Made by a program: the position numbers and the translations under genes
NCBI GenBank assembly: GCA_036936605.1
Contig: JAUPFV010000001.1
Location: 33,303,900-33,367,899 of the forward strand
Direction of reading: 5' to 3'
DNA length: 64,000 nt
From: Limnanthes douglasii subsp. nivea
Taxonomy: Eukaryota > Streptophyta > Magnoliopsida > Brassicales > Limnanthaceae
Shown here: positions 11,291 through 23,299 of the stretch, piece after piece
Numbering within the stretch: the first letter of the stretch is position 1
How the letters are laid out: each line of letters opens with the position of its first letter
The notes under the pieces: generated by a model
Seen by the model: the letters and a program-made list of their open reading frames with translations, nothing else
The model's database searches: none
What the model was told of the DNA's origin: nothing

Positions 11291-11687
11291 TTAGATTTAG
11301 GAAATAAGGGTAAGTTTATTCGGTTTGGATGGAGCTGTCAACGGTTCTCGGTTCTCGACAACCAAACCGAATATCAATGGTTCGGTTTGCGGTTTCAAAA
11401 TCGGTTCGGAACCGAACAGATTAAACCAGTAAACCCAATCAGGAACCAATTCAATAAAACGGTGAACCGATAAAAACGAGAAATGGGTAGAACTGACTAA
11501 GAATCGAACCTTTTTATTATTTTTTATTTTGTTAAAATCAATTGTTAATTACTAATTTTTAATAAAAATCAAAAGGTTAATTTTTAAATATTAATTTTTA
11601 TGTTATTTATGTTATTTATTTAAGTAAAGAAGTTGAAAATTGAATTATAATTTAATTTTTTAATTTTTAAGTGGATCGGATCGGATC

Positions 11688-12160
11688 GGACCGAAATGTT
11701 ACCGAACTGAATTTGGATCGAACCGAATTTGGACTTGGACCGAACCAGAACCGAATCGGACCGAACCAAACCTAAAATCTCGTGGCCAGTCTGGTTTTAA
11801 AAAATAGAACCGAAAGCTTAACGGTGTGGTCCGATCCGAACCGATAAACTTAAAATCCGGTTACAGCAAAAACCGCACGGATAACGCTCCTAGTTTTGGT
11901 TGATCATAGAGGTCTTTTCAAGTTCGGACCAAAATGGGACCGGACTGAATTTGGATCAAATCGAATTTGGATTTGGACCGAACCAGAACCGAATCGGACC
12001 GAACCAAACCAAAAACCTCGTGGCCCAGTTCGATTCTAAAAAAATAGAACCGAAAACTTAATGGTCTGATCCGATCCAAACCGATAAATTTAAAATCCGG
12101 TTACAGCAAAAACCGGACGGATAACGCTCCTAGTTTTGGTTGATCATAGAGGTCTTTTCG
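11688..12160. repeat. ~240-bp tandem duplication rich in CCGAACC motifs
   Basis: Two copies about 240 bp apart. GGACCGAAATG at 11688 matches GGACCAAAATG at 11928, and ATAACGCTCCTAGTTTTGGT occurs at 11881 and 12121. The surrounding DNA (11300-12100) is dense in CGGTT / AACCG, like the subterminal repeats of hAT-type elements, but no terminal inverted repeats were identified. Confidence 0.75.
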
Positions 12161-12174
12161 AGTCGAAGAAGCAT

Positions 12175-12362
12175 AGTTGTACCGTTATTTCACGTTTAAG
12201 CAAAGATGTGTTTTTTTTACCGCTACTCAAAACCAACGCCATAAGGTAAAAGGTAAACTACACAAGGTGACAGGCTCAACCGAGAAAGCGTATGTAGAGA
12301 GACTCGAACTTATGACATTTGTCACAAACATATCTTACTCGACCAACTCGGCTACCACGTAG
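12175..12362 (-). mobile_element. tRNA-derived SINE
   Basis: On the minus strand: A box TAGCCGAGTTGG (complement of 12343-12354), B box AGTTCGAGTCT (complement of 12300-12310), then a body with GAGCCTGTCACC and GTAGTTTACC that resembles plant Au-type SINE bodies. It is the same family as the head at 6494. No clear target duplication was found. Confidence 0.72.
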
Positions 12363-13739
12363 TTTGTTATCTTTTCGAATGGTTTATTAATGAACGTACG
12401 GGCTATAAATCGCTGCACCATAAGGGTCCCATGATCCATAAGTAATTGCTGAATTAATAAATTGCTGTGTAGAGCATATGATTAGGGGTAGCAAACGGTT
12501 TGAACCGCGAACCATTGGAATCGTTTAACAGAGAACCACGGTTTGCGGTCCTGGCGGGTTGCGGTCTCACCGGTTTATTCTTTATGCGGTCCTGCCGGTT
12601 TCAGGTTTTAATGGGCCAGTTTCGCAGTTAAACTACCGGTTCAAATCACCGAACAAACCGAACCGTTTATCAAAATATTTTATAATGCTATTTAAAATTA
12701 ATTTGTAAGTTTTAATTGAATCTAATTTCAATAATTGAGATATGTATCATATAATTATGCTATTTAATATATTTTTATTTTAAATATGTTATCATTTTAA
12801 TCGAAATTTTATAATCAAGCAATTACATTCTAAAAAAATTGTAATTTGATTTTGATATGTTTGATTATATTTATGTATTTAAGATATTTTATTTAATATT
12901 AGGTAGATATTAAATAAAATATATACATCTTGTATTTTGATTACAACTTTCAATATTTAATTTTACTAGATATTTAAGATGTTTATGTAATTAGATGTTT
13001 TATTTAATATTACGGTTATTTTTTCGAACTATTAAGTATAAATTTAAAGTTTTTAAAATTGTATAAATTTGGATTATGTTCCAATTGCGTAAATACATGT
13101 AATTTGGTTGTGAAATAAATTCAAAAATATCAACTCTGTTCTAACTAACTACGTGTAATTTGGTTCCTAAAGAGGAATTATAAGAGGAATTATATTTTGA
13201 TCGCATAATTAAATATAATTAATTAAATATATTTATTTAGGAGATTAACATTATCAACAATATAAACTATATATTCTAATAAAAAATGAATAGTAAAAAA
13301 ATTATTTTTATCAAAAATAGATAATCGATAGATTCAATCCACACAGATATTAATTTTTAGATAATCAATAGAATAATTATGATCCAAATTAACTTGCTAA
13401 TAATATAAAATTTCTTTCAATAAACTAGAAAAAAAAAAGGAAGGGTTAATAATATAAAATTTCTTTCAATAATCTAGAGAATTTTATATTTTTTTTCATA
13501 AAAGTACTAAAATTATTAAAAAAATAATAGTTCGAAAACCATATTTATATAGTTGTAATTGTTTTTTAAAAAATAATAGTTCGAATTCCCTATTTTTTTT
13601 AAATATTAGTGCGAAATCCTATATATAGAGTTTTGATTTTTTTAAAATAGTTTAAAGTGGATACACTTATAAAAAAATGTTTTATTCAAAATATTTTAAA
13701 AAAAATCAGTTGCGGATGACGTCATCCGTGACGTCACCC

Positions 13740-13820
13740 GTGCGGACCATCCGGTCAGACGTGCGGATGGTCCGCACGTTCAAACATGCTACGGCTAGTT
13801 TGAATTAACTAGCCGTAGCA
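13740..13820. other. Two perfect 14-bp hairpins in tandem
   Basis: Hairpin 1 has arms GTGCGGACCATCCG (13740-13753) and its complement at 13764-13777. Hairpin 2 has arms TGCTACGGCTAGTT (13787-13800) and its complement at 13807-13820, with a 6-nt loop. Both are GC-rich islands in very AT-rich DNA, about 100 bp upstream of the TATA palindrome. The second hairpin is conserved at 37190-37215. Confidence 0.8.
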
Positions 13821-13912
13821 GGTCCGGATGCCCCGGAAATGTCTGGATGGTCCGAATTGACCATCCTGGCGTCCAGACATTTTTTTTTTCAAATTTTTTT
13901 AATTTTTTTTTT

Positions 13913-13940
13913 GGGTCTCCCCTATAAATAGAGGAGACCC
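13913..13940 (+). promoter_or_regulatory. TATA box centred in a palindrome (promoter of the 131-codon ORF)
   Basis: Thirteen-bp arms with one mismatch flank AA. The centre is CTATAAATAG. It is followed by a CT-rich leader with TCTCTAAA repeats and an ATG at 14130. Placement and composition fit a Pol II core promoter reading rightward. Confidence 0.65.
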
Positions 13941-14129
13941 CAACTCCAACCTCACACACTGTCTAAATCTACTCTAAATCTCTCTAAATCTCTCTACTTG
14001 TTCTAGATTTTTTTATAAAACTTAACTTTCTTATTTTACATCTGTTTTCGAAATAGTTAGATTTTTTTTTTGAAAAATAATTGTTATTAGTTTTTATTAG
14101 TTATTATTTGTGATTATCTCAAATTCCCA

Positions 14130-14525
14130 ATGGCGTTTTGTGGCTTGAACAACAGGTTAGGACAAGCAACTCCGAAAACTGATTTTTCGGAATTTTCTTC
14201 TTTTATGATGTCTCCTCCACCCGAGAGGGATCCGATCACACGACGCGTCAAATCTGCCACTGAACCTACGAATATGAGTAAGACCGTCAAACAAACTTTT
14301 AGTTTGAAAATTTCCGATAAGGAGAGACGAAGCGTCAAACCTGCTAGTACTACACGTACGACTTTGAGTAAGACCGCCAAACCAACTTTTAGTTCTAAAA
14401 TGGTCGACAAGGTGACACGAAGTGTCAAACACCCGACTATAACTAAGAGTAAGACCGTTGTTCCTAAACAAAGTCTTAGTACGAAGATGAAGATGGTCGA
14501 TTTGATTGCTGCTTGCGTTAAGTAA
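14130..14525 (+). CDS. 131-codon basic, internally repetitive ORF of unknown function
   Basis: A complete frame from ATG 14130 to TAA, about 190 bp downstream of a good TATA box, inside the hAT-like element. After an N-terminal ~35 residues (MAFCGLNNRLGQATPKTDF), the protein is lysine-, serine- and threonine-rich. It contains about three copies of a ~32-residue unit with the recurring words RSVK, LSKTAKPTFSSK and KMVDK. I recognise no family. It could be an unstructured nucleic-acid-binding protein, or a chance frame maintained by a DNA repeat. In the inverted relative, an L1 insertion occupies the equivalent place just after the leader. Confidence 0.5.
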   Translation: MAFCGLNNRLGQATPKTDFSEFSSFMMSPPPERDPITRRVKSATEPTNMSKTVKQTFSLKISDKERRSVKPASTTRTTLSKTAKPTFSSKMVDKVTRSVKHPTITKSKTVVPKQSLSTKMKMVDLIAACVK

Positions 14526-14719
14526 GGTTAATCGTGAGACTCGAGGACAAGCGTAGTTGAGAAAGTTTTGCGACTTAAAAAAGTGGTTAGCGACAAGAGA
14601 CTAAAAAATGTATTTTAACATTTGTAATATTAAATATTTTAATATAACTTGTAATATTTAAGCATTTGTAATATTAAATATTTTAATGTAATATTTTAAC
14701 ATGATAAAATATGATTTTG

Positions 14720-15130
14720 GTTTAAAAAATAATAAATAACACTTGTTATATTTAAAACCAAATCACAATAATAAAATTCAAAATGTAATATTAAAATTAT
14801 AACAATATAACTTAAAAATAATAAATAACACTTGTTATATTTAAAACCAAATCACAATAATAAAATTCAAAATGTAATATTAAAATTATAACAATATAAC
14901 TTAAAAATAATAAATAACACTTGTAATATTTAAAACCTAATCACAATAATAAAATTCAAAATGTCATATTGAAATTATAACAATATAACTTGTAATATTT
15001 TTGCATCATAAAATATGATTTTGGTTTAAAAAATAATAAATAACACTTGTAATATTTAAAACCAAATCACAATAATAAATTTCAAAATGTAATATTAAAA
15101 TTATAACCATAGAATTTGTAATATTTTAAC
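14720..15130. repeat. 89-bp AT-rich tandem array
   Basis: Units with the core AAATAATAAATAACACTTGT...AAACCAAATCACAATAATAA recur every 89 bp (clear starts at 14811 and 14900), about 4.5 copies with rising divergence. The complement of the same unit forms the array at 31790-32180. Confidence 0.85.
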
Positions 15131-15706
15131 ATGATAAGATATAGTTTTGGTTTGTAATATTAAAATCAACACTACTAATATTAGATCTAAAAACATAATA
15201 ATAATATTCAAAATGTGATAATAACATAAGTAATATTTAAAATTTTGGACTATATAATAATTACAACACTTAAAATATTAATAACCAAAACAAATTAATA
15301 CTAACCAAAATGTAATAATAATTTTATAATAATATGCAATATTATTATAACATTTATAATATTTTACAAATAAACCGCGGTTTTTTACAAATAAATCGTG
15401 GTTTTGCAGTCCTGGCGGTTTGCGGTCCTAATGGTTTGCAGTCCTGCCGGTTGACTCCTTATACGGTCCTGACGGTTTGCGGTCCTAATAGAACAATTTC
15501 GCAGTTAAACCACCAGTTTATAAACATATCTTCAACTTTGAACCGCGATTCCTGAACCATATATCACCTATACATAATATATTAAAATCATAATATACCA
15601 ATTTTTAATAGTTTCTGACATCCGGCAAGTGCGCAACCAGTTCAGGCATGATTGTGTAAAAAATATATTTGTAGTTTTATGTGTTTTCGAAACTATTTGT
15701 TTTAGG

Positions 15707-16171
15707 TAATGGCGATAAAATTGAACCATTGTGTTTATCCCAAGCAAAGATTCATCTGAATAGAAATGAATTTGTGCATAAAATCGATGATAAAAATATA
15801 TATTGTAAAGATCAGAAAAGTGAAAAAATGAGAAAGGATTCAAAAACTATGTTCTATTAAGATTTATGAAGACTAATAACGTTGTGCTGGTTCACTGTGT
15901 CTTTGTATTTTATCGAAGTGTTTTTTGTATTTTATTTGTTTTATTTGAATGATGTTCAATTTTTATTATTAATTCCGAGCATTTGACTTGTTTGCGACAA
16001 TGCTTTGGAATTATGCGACTTTGTAAAATGTTTATTCATGCTTCGATTCTCTGCATTTTTTCTTCTTCTTTCTTGGCTTCGATCTTTTTTTATGTTTCGA
16101 TTTTTTTTATGCTTCGATCTTTTTTTTTATACTTTCTGCCGCAACTATATAATTTGTGTATAAGTATACTA
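15707..16171 (-). repeat. 3' LTR of the old Tat element
   Basis: The plus-strand start TAATGGCGATAAAATT aligns with TAATGTCCAAAAAATT at 24153. The end TATACTA lies directly before the purine tract complement GTAGCTCCCTAGACTAATG (16172-16190). The middle portions of the two LTRs are too diverged to align by eye. Confidence 0.55.
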
Positions 16172-16599
16172 GTAGCTCCCTAGACTAATGTAAAGATTTC
16201 GTTTCCCTTGTGAGCCTTTAAATCCATCTAGACAATTCCATTTAAAGGCTACCAAACTAAAAGGAAGCAACATCCTACCAAGACAAACATACAGATTGTT
16301 TTTTTAATATATGTAGAGCAGTTTCTTCATTATAAACTATCTATTTACCTTCGATTGTACTTAATTTTAAAGCATATTTTGTTCCTTCTTGATTTTTTCT
16401 TTTCAAGTTCTTCGATATTCTGTGTTTATATGCTACAATTCATTAATTGAAACTTTGAATCAATGAAGGCTAGCAATGTAAAATTTTATCTGTATTTACG
16501 TGGCTGTGGTATTTTTTTTTATAGCCTAAAATAATTATGCATAAGATTTTTTTATGTTTGGCTTATTCTTTGAAAAAAAATATATTATTTTTTTATGTT
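16172..16599. other. Polypurine tract and spacer of the old Tat element
   Basis: GTAGCTCCCTAGACTAATG (complement of a polypurine tract) matches in design the tracts at 24846 and 60857. The rest is AT-rich with no confident feature. Confidence 0.45.
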
Positions 16600-17163
16600 C
16601 CCAAGTAAATGTACATTTGGAATTGGACGGTTTATCTTTATAAGTTTATTTATGTAATGATATTGAGTGGGGAAGAAACATCTAGTTCCAATGTCACGTT
16701 TGTATCTAATATTAGATTTTGCTGTTATCGGTTGCATTCTTCTGGTGTTATGGTTTGTTTATTAGTTACCTCTTTATTTTCAGAAACTATTCCTCTTGTG
16801 AGTCCTGGTGATTTGATTCCTCAGAAATTAAAGATAGTCTCTAACCACGATTATTAGTTTTTTATCATTATTGAACATAGTAAGATAAAAAATGACTGAT
16901 GTATGCCTAAATGAGCTATTATTAGGTTTCCTCGTCATGGTCAGATTTTGTATGATTTTAAGGATGGTGCTATACACTGGAACAAGTTTTACGGTTTCCT
17001 TTGAGTGGTGATCTTATCGAATTTTTCTAGATACGCATATATTTAATTGGTCCAAATTGTTGGCGACTTCTTATGTGGTTTATAATTTTGTTGAAGAGGT
17101 TGGGCTATCGATTTATGAAGGTTGATTTTCTTGCTGGGATCCCATATTACACGATCAAATCCT

Positions 17164-17164
<1 letters not shown>

Positions 17165-17209
<45 letters not shown>
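17165..17209. repeat. (AT)n microsatellite
   Basis: An uninterrupted alternating TA run of about 44 nt. Confidence 0.95.
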
Positions 17210-17212
<3 letters not shown>

Positions 17213-17349
17213 GAAACATGTCTAGATTCTCACCGATCTCCCTTCTACCAATAAAGGTTGGAAGAACAAATTAATTAATGTTTCGGGTAACTGAGAGAGA
17301 GAACATGGTCAAACTATATCCTCACTCAATAGAGTGTATTCCTCAAAGC

Positions 17350-17447
17350 GTAGGCTTGTTAGTCCAATATTTGTTTTCCCTTTCTTTTGGTTCTTGATTT
17401 TTGTATTGTATTTTATCTTTAATAATGCTTATTGATTCGTTGCCTAG
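17350..17447 (+). other. Probable intron of the decayed antisense gene
   Basis: Donor GTAGGC and acceptor TTGCCTAG bound a T-rich stretch. The donor falls about 30 codons after the WKNK block, the same distance as in the copy at 62775. The donor is non-ideal. Confidence 0.45.
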
Positions 17448-19600
17448 GTCGAAATAAAGGCAATAAGGGATGAATAAGTTTTATTCTCGTCTAGTAGTGG
17501 AAGCTGGAAATTTATAGCACTCTTAGCGTGATATAATTACGCATACTCACTTTATTAATAGTATATTATGGGTTGGCTAAGATGATAAAGGTAAATTTTA
17601 TATTTCTCCTTCTTTAGTTGTTACTGGTTTTAAAAAGGTTACCCATTCAAAGAAGTTTATTAAGTATTCTCCTAAGAAAAACAATATTGTTAAGAAGTCT
17701 CATGCCAATAAATTAGATGGTAATTCTATAATAAGTATTCATCTTCAAGAGGTAAGAGTATCGTTATTGGTTCTCTGTTAATTTTCATAATAAAAGTAAT
17801 GTTTCCCCTGCCAACCAAACTCTTGTTATAGTTACGAAGTCTTTGTGTAAAAGAAAAAAAATTGTTTTTTTATGTGGGTATGCCTGATATAGAGGGTTTT
17901 ATAGATTTGCATAAAAAAAACTTCATTCGACTATTGATGGATGTTCCTCCATTGTTGATATTATTATCGATAATTTTGTATTGGGCAGCTAAAGTTCTTT
18001 TGTAGAGTCCACCAAACAACAAGACTTTGTTGCTACTTCAAATACTTCTCATGTTGCCAATTCTTTTGGAGTTTCTGTCCATTTTCCTCTTTTCATGTTG
18101 GAGAATCTCTTTCTCCCCTCGATATTGAGTCTTTTATGAGTAAGATTGTGAAGAATGCAAACATATCTTTCAACAATGCACCCTAAGAGCTCATTCGCAT
18201 GTATAATTATCAGAAGAAGAAACATTTTATTGAAATGTTAGCTTCCTCCGTTCTGGGGTCTACTATCTTATCTTTCGATGAGTTAATGCATGGTTTATTT
18301 ACAAGATGTTATCATCATTTCTACAATTTTTGTTGATTCTACCGTCACATTTGTTGGTGGTGATGTTAATGTTGAGGGAGATGGCATTCCCTTCTCTAGT
18401 TATTATAATCGTGTACTCCATACTGTTACTTATCCTAGTTTGTCAATTGATCATTCTTATTTTTTATCTAATATGTCACATGTTTCTACTGTTTGTGATG
18501 GTCTTTATTTGAATTTCCAAATTCAATTTTCTTTGTATTATCTTGTACTTGTTGATTAAGTTTTAAGAGTTACTCCCTCCCTAAACATCACATTCACTTC
18601 TCACGCCAGTTCTGTTTGGGCTATGCTTTCCTCTTTGTGTTCACCAAACAAGATCCCTGAAATCATCTTTCACTATAGAGTTAGCGAGGTATAGAAGTCC
18701 CTTTAGTGATCGTTCTCCTTTGGATCTAGTGTAGCGGAAATCAAGCCTAGGTTATGAGGTAATCTACAATTTTTATTGTTACTTTGATTCTGATTTCTCT
18801 TTAGCATTTCTCCAGTATTGGTTTAATTTTTTTTTTCAAAAGTTGCTTATTGGTACCTGGGATCCTATGGAGAGAATCTCTAAACTTAAAGCTTGTTGGA
18901 GAAGAAGACTTAGTTAAAGCATTGCTTGAAAGATGAGCTCGACACTACTCGAAAAATATTTAGAGTTTACGATTTGGGTCGCTAAACGGTTGCACTGTGC
19001 TCTGCTTCATACTTTTTATGAATTGAAGAAAAACCATTCGTCTTCTTCTTTTTTGAAAGAATTATGCCAATGAAAAATGAAGTGATATGAGTGTTAAGGA
19101 GAAAACTTACTTATTTTTTTCTACTCATGATGACATGAAGAAGCTATGGTCCTCTAATGATCATTAAATTTTGGTTGATAAATCCTCTATTATCAAACTT
19201 TGCGAACAATGAAGCACTATGTCATTTGATTATGAAATTGTTAAAGTTTTTACTATGAAGTTTCAAGAATAATTAACTACCATATTTTTTAAGTTTGAGA
19301 TAGTAGGTAAGGCTTTATTTGATTAACTTCATGATCGAATGAAGGAGCATAGTGCATTAGAAGAAAAGTATACCATTGTTATTTAGAATTTAGTTGCTAA
19401 TGCATGTAGTAAGACGATCTTATATGTTCATAGTTTTTTTCCCGAAGTTTATTTAGGTAGTATTTGGCATTGTGTTCATATCGTTGATAGGCCTCACGAT
19501 TTAAACTTACAGGTTTATAAAGAAAAACTCGGTACTTTTATGCCTCGTCCAAGTGGTGTTGTAAGAGGAAATGTTACAAAAGAGTGATGTTTTAGTGACT

Positions 19601-20529
19601 AATGTTGGATCTTATACTGTTGTTTCCTCTTCTCTTAAATAAGTATACCTTTGTTTGATATGTGTGTATTTATTGCATTTGTCCTTTTGTTTTCTGTATG
19701 TTTGGAAGACACTGTTCTTGTAAGATTATTTTTTTGCGAGTAACCTTTTATTTTTTATGGACGAGTCATTATATTTTAATAACATTTCATATTATTTATT
19801 TTTTCTATTAATTGATCATGTAAAATATTTCTGAAATTTTTTTTAGATCCAATGGTTCTATACCTAAATTGTTATAGAATTTTGCAAGTATGCTTAAGGT
19901 GCATGACTCCTTAGTAGGACATTTATTTGAAGCAAATGTAGCTTGTTATTGCAAATTTGATTTTGATTATCTATCTTTTCGTTATTTGTTCTTTCTTAGG
20001 ATTCTTTACACTTGGCCACTATTTTACTATCCATGTTTGCATTGATGATTCTTTAGTTATCCAAAGCATATTTGTTTTTGTATGAATTATGTATGTTTCT
20101 TAAGCGATTCATTGCAATTGATGTTTTTTTTTTGGGAATTGCTTTTGGAGTTATTCCTTAGGCATTTTTCAAGTTTCACTTAGCGTCAGATTTTATTGCA
20201 TAGCATTATTTTCTTTGCTATATATCAAATATGAGGTAAACGAAATTTGTGGCAATTTTTTTTTAGTAATGTCGGATGCCTTATTAAAACCTTCTCACAC
20301 CATCGAGGGAAGAAAAAATGCATTCTTATAGTTTAATAAATACATTTACATTAGTCGTAAGGTACAACGTCCTTTAGCCTCTAGGACTATAATAAGGCAT
20401 CGAATATTTTACGCTCTAAATATGTTAGACTTGATTTTTCTCTTCTTTCATAAATGTATGTGTTCCAAGATTTGTTATTTCTTCAAACGATAATGGTCTT
20501 TATATTGTTGTGTCTGGCTTTCAAATCTT
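19601..20529. other. Tat interior between antisense gene and integrase, no feature recognised
   Basis: AT-rich, no domain recognised on either strand. Confidence 0.4.
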
Positions 20530-21010
20530 TTTTCTAAGCTGATTCTTAGTATCATTTGGTATAATAACCATATGGCATTTTGCCAGGCTCTCCGGCCATC
20601 TTATGGTCGATTCGTCTATTGGTCTATTCATGCCCTCCTTTATTACTATGTTCTCATAACTTTATCTCATCTCTTTAGTATTTACTCCTTGTTAATGTTT
20701 TGTAATATTTTAACCAAAAGTGTGTATTGATCCTATTTCTTCTATTGAGTTATACCCCAACACGAATGTTGTTTCATCTACAATAAATCTTGGAGTTCTC
20801 AGTGTATCCATGCTACAAGATCTTTGGATAATTTTTTATTGTTTTATCCACATCTCTCTTGTCATTATGTGTTATGTTACTTCTACATTTGGCCATTTGG
20901 AGAAAACGTCTACGATGACGATTTGGATTTTTCTTTTTTCCTGAATAATTCTGAGTTTTTCCAGAGTGTTACTACATTCCACTTCTCTCTTCAAATTTTT
21001 ACATGGTTTA
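20530..21010 (-). pseudogene. Gypsy integrase remnant (old Tat element)
   Basis: Minus-strand blocks IVDVFSKWPNVEV (near 20890-20930) and DESTIRWPESLAK (near 20600) match the integrase core start and the WPE..LxxVLW region. Multiple stops and frameshifts are present. Confidence 0.65.
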
Positions 21011-21539
21011 TGATTAATGGGTGGTGGAAACCATATACCATTGTTACTTTAATTTTGTTCATTTGTCCCAATGAACGATTCTTATGTGTTTGTTATAGAG
21101 ATTGATTTATCCACATTTAACCATATTTCTCAGGGTTATTATAGTTTTTTTTGTTCATTGTAACCTGATAGTAAATATTTATGTGACCGAAAGAGAAGAG
21201 TGCAACGGAGGATGTTATTCACGCTATTGCTGCTTAATTGGGTTCGCATTACTAAGGTGCAAGGTAAAGTGTCATGATCTCATAAATATTTAATATCGGT
21301 ATTCTTTGCCTCATACAAGACTTTTAGTTGGCTAACTGCTTGTCTCAAGGTCAGGTGAAGGCATGTGGTAATATCCACATAGTCATATACATTTTTTATT
21401 GTAAAATTCTCACCAATATGAACTTATTTTTATAATATTTCCATCAGAGGAAACATATTGTATCCTTATACTCCAGTCCTAATTATTAACTCATTCATTA
21501 GTTCGAACTTCTTATATGCTTCTTAGCCCATTATTGGTG

Positions 21540-21720
21540 ACGATCACTCTTTTATATATTAAGATCTATTCAAAAGTCACCTCTGACTTGAGTTTGTATG
21601 GCTACTCTAAGTTATTGGTTTACGCTATGATTCGTTATTTTTGTGATTGTTCCAGTTATTATTTTATGTCCATCGAGTTTTACCATTCATTCCTTATGGG
21701 GTAGGAAGTTTGTATCACTA
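21540..21720 (-). pseudogene. RNase H end of RT (old Tat element), weak
   Basis: The block RVAIQTQVRGDF resembles the conserved RxAIKAQVLADF end of the gypsy RNase H. The RT proper is not recognisable, and the distance to protease is too short, so most of RT appears deleted or scrambled. Confidence 0.4.
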
Positions 21721-22099
21721 TACTTTATTCGTGTAAATATAGTTTTATTTTCGTAACCCTTCTATCATTATTAGAACTAGTGTTTCTAACTATAATCGTC
21801 AAGGTTATGTGAGCAATAAGATTTTACTTATTTGATAGATGGCACCGTGTTGTTTTCCTCTTGGATTGATTCTACTCTGGCTTTTTCTTTTGGCATTTCA
21901 TGTTCCTTAGGTGGAACTTTCCTTCCTCTCGTATTATTAATGTCATCAGTGAACCACTACAATTATTTTTATAACATATTTTTTTAGATCTACCAAAGCT
22001 TTTATTTTTGGGCCTTTACTTTCTCCTATATGGCCCATCCCTTTAACATTTTATGTTAAAGTACTCTTTTACGGAAGACTTTTCCTTCTCTTTATTGAG

Positions 22100-22560
22100 T
22101 CAAGAATTGTTCGTATTCTAACGATTTGGCCTTATATTGGATATTTGATGCACTGATGGATTGTAAATGTCACTGCCTCTATTTGGTCAAACCAAGGTTG
22201 ACATATTTACTTTGTATTTTGGTGGTGCATCTATTATTATGAAATTGCATTGTACATTGTTTTTTTCGTAATTGTCCTTTTATGATGGCCAAATCTAGTG
22301 TGATTTGTCCAACCATAGGAATTCTTGCACCCGCTAACTTAACTAATGGTAGTTGATTTTAACTCAATGTAAACAGACATTTGATTCTTTCAAACGTTTT
22401 TTTCCTAATATATCAACGAGAGTGTCGTCAGCAATTTGTGTCTTGTTAAATACAACATCTTTTAATTTTACCACTATAATCATCGCGTCATCTACTTGCG
22501 ATCCATCCTCCACCAGATCATTATCTGAGAATGATATATATTAAGGTAGACTTGATGCTA
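22100..22560 (-). pseudogene. Gypsy protease remnant (old Tat element)
   Basis: Minus-strand blocks DDAMIIVVKLKDVVFNKTQI and NFIIIDAPPKYKVN match the Tat protease (VDAPTxYNxILGRP). Several stops and frameshifts. Confidence 0.65.
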
Positions 22561-23299
22561 CTTGTTGCATTGTGACTTCCTATTCACATCTAATGTCAAT
22601 TTTTTGGGTTAATCCTTTTGTTTGTTCGAAATCCAAATTTCTTTGTATTTTGAGTTTTGTACTTCGTCCTCTTGGATTTAAATTTAGATCATCTTCTTAT
22701 TTTCCTCGTGCGCTGATTATAATTTTTTTCTCGGTTATTTCAGGTTCGTACTATACTCTCGATGCTTTCAATTCTTCCTCCTCGTCGGAGTTATCCAGAT
22801 TTTCTTTGCTCACCTGGTTTTTGTTCCGCAAAGACAAATAATTATGGATGTATCGGATGGTATGAGACTTAAAATTTTCATCCTTGTTAATGTTGTTTTC
22901 TTTGTGCGTCAGTTACCTTTCGTTTCACTAAAGAGATAGTCCGCTTGATTGACCTTTGCCTCTCTCATCATCGTTTTTGTAGTGGTTCATTCTCGATTTC
23001 TCTTTTTTTTTATCTGTTGAATCTTCTTTCAGTTGTGCCGAAGTGATCTGATATCTCAAATCTTTAATTTTGGTGCTGGTGCACGCTACCAATTTTTCAT
23101 TTTTAGGGGCTTCATATTCTACTTAAATTTGATGTTTTGCCTACCAAAACACTATTTTGAAGCGCAAATCCTTTCTTAAAAATTTGTCCGAGAAGGTTAC
23201 CTTTTTCGCCTCTATTCTGAAAGTTGTTACTACTACTTGATCATAGAAAATTTTCAACTAGAACTTTATCTTGACAAACCTTTTAGTGTACTCTCAAAA

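Larger units (their letters stand above)
12483..15570 (+). mobile_element. hAT-like non-autonomous transposon, copy 1
   Basis: Begins TAGGGGTAGCAAACGG, a typical plant hAT terminus, followed by about 180 bp of subterminal GCGGT/AACCG motifs. Another GCGGT-rich block occupies 15375-15560, before a degenerate end at CACCTA. The flanks CATATGAT and TACATAAT agree at 5 of 8 positions, which is weak support for an 8-bp duplication. The left arm (12485-13200) matches the complement of 38780-39390 well, so this and 31770-39390 are inverted relatives. No transposase is present. The interior holds hairpins, a TATA palindrome, a 131-codon ORF and an 89-bp tandem array. Confidence 0.65.
16600..19600 (+). 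pseudogene. Decayed antisense gene of the old Tat element
   Basis: Plus-strand coding remnant between integrase and the 3' LTR, the position of the antisense genes in the younger copies. Blocks near 16950-17160 (LLATSYVVYNFVEEVGLS) and 17250-17345 (WKNKLINVSGN) line up with the younger copies. A probable intron follows at 17350-17447, interrupted upstream by an (AT)n tract. A long C-terminal part is readable at 19090-19560 in a single frame, broken by five stops that each look like a C-to-T change. The function is unknown. The family resemblance is to plant 'putative gypsy type transposon' proteins (PF04195-like). Confidence 0.55.

Noticed and set aside
14720..15130. CRISPR-like array
   Set aside because: AT-rich contiguous 89-bp tandem units without spacers, in a plant nuclear context.
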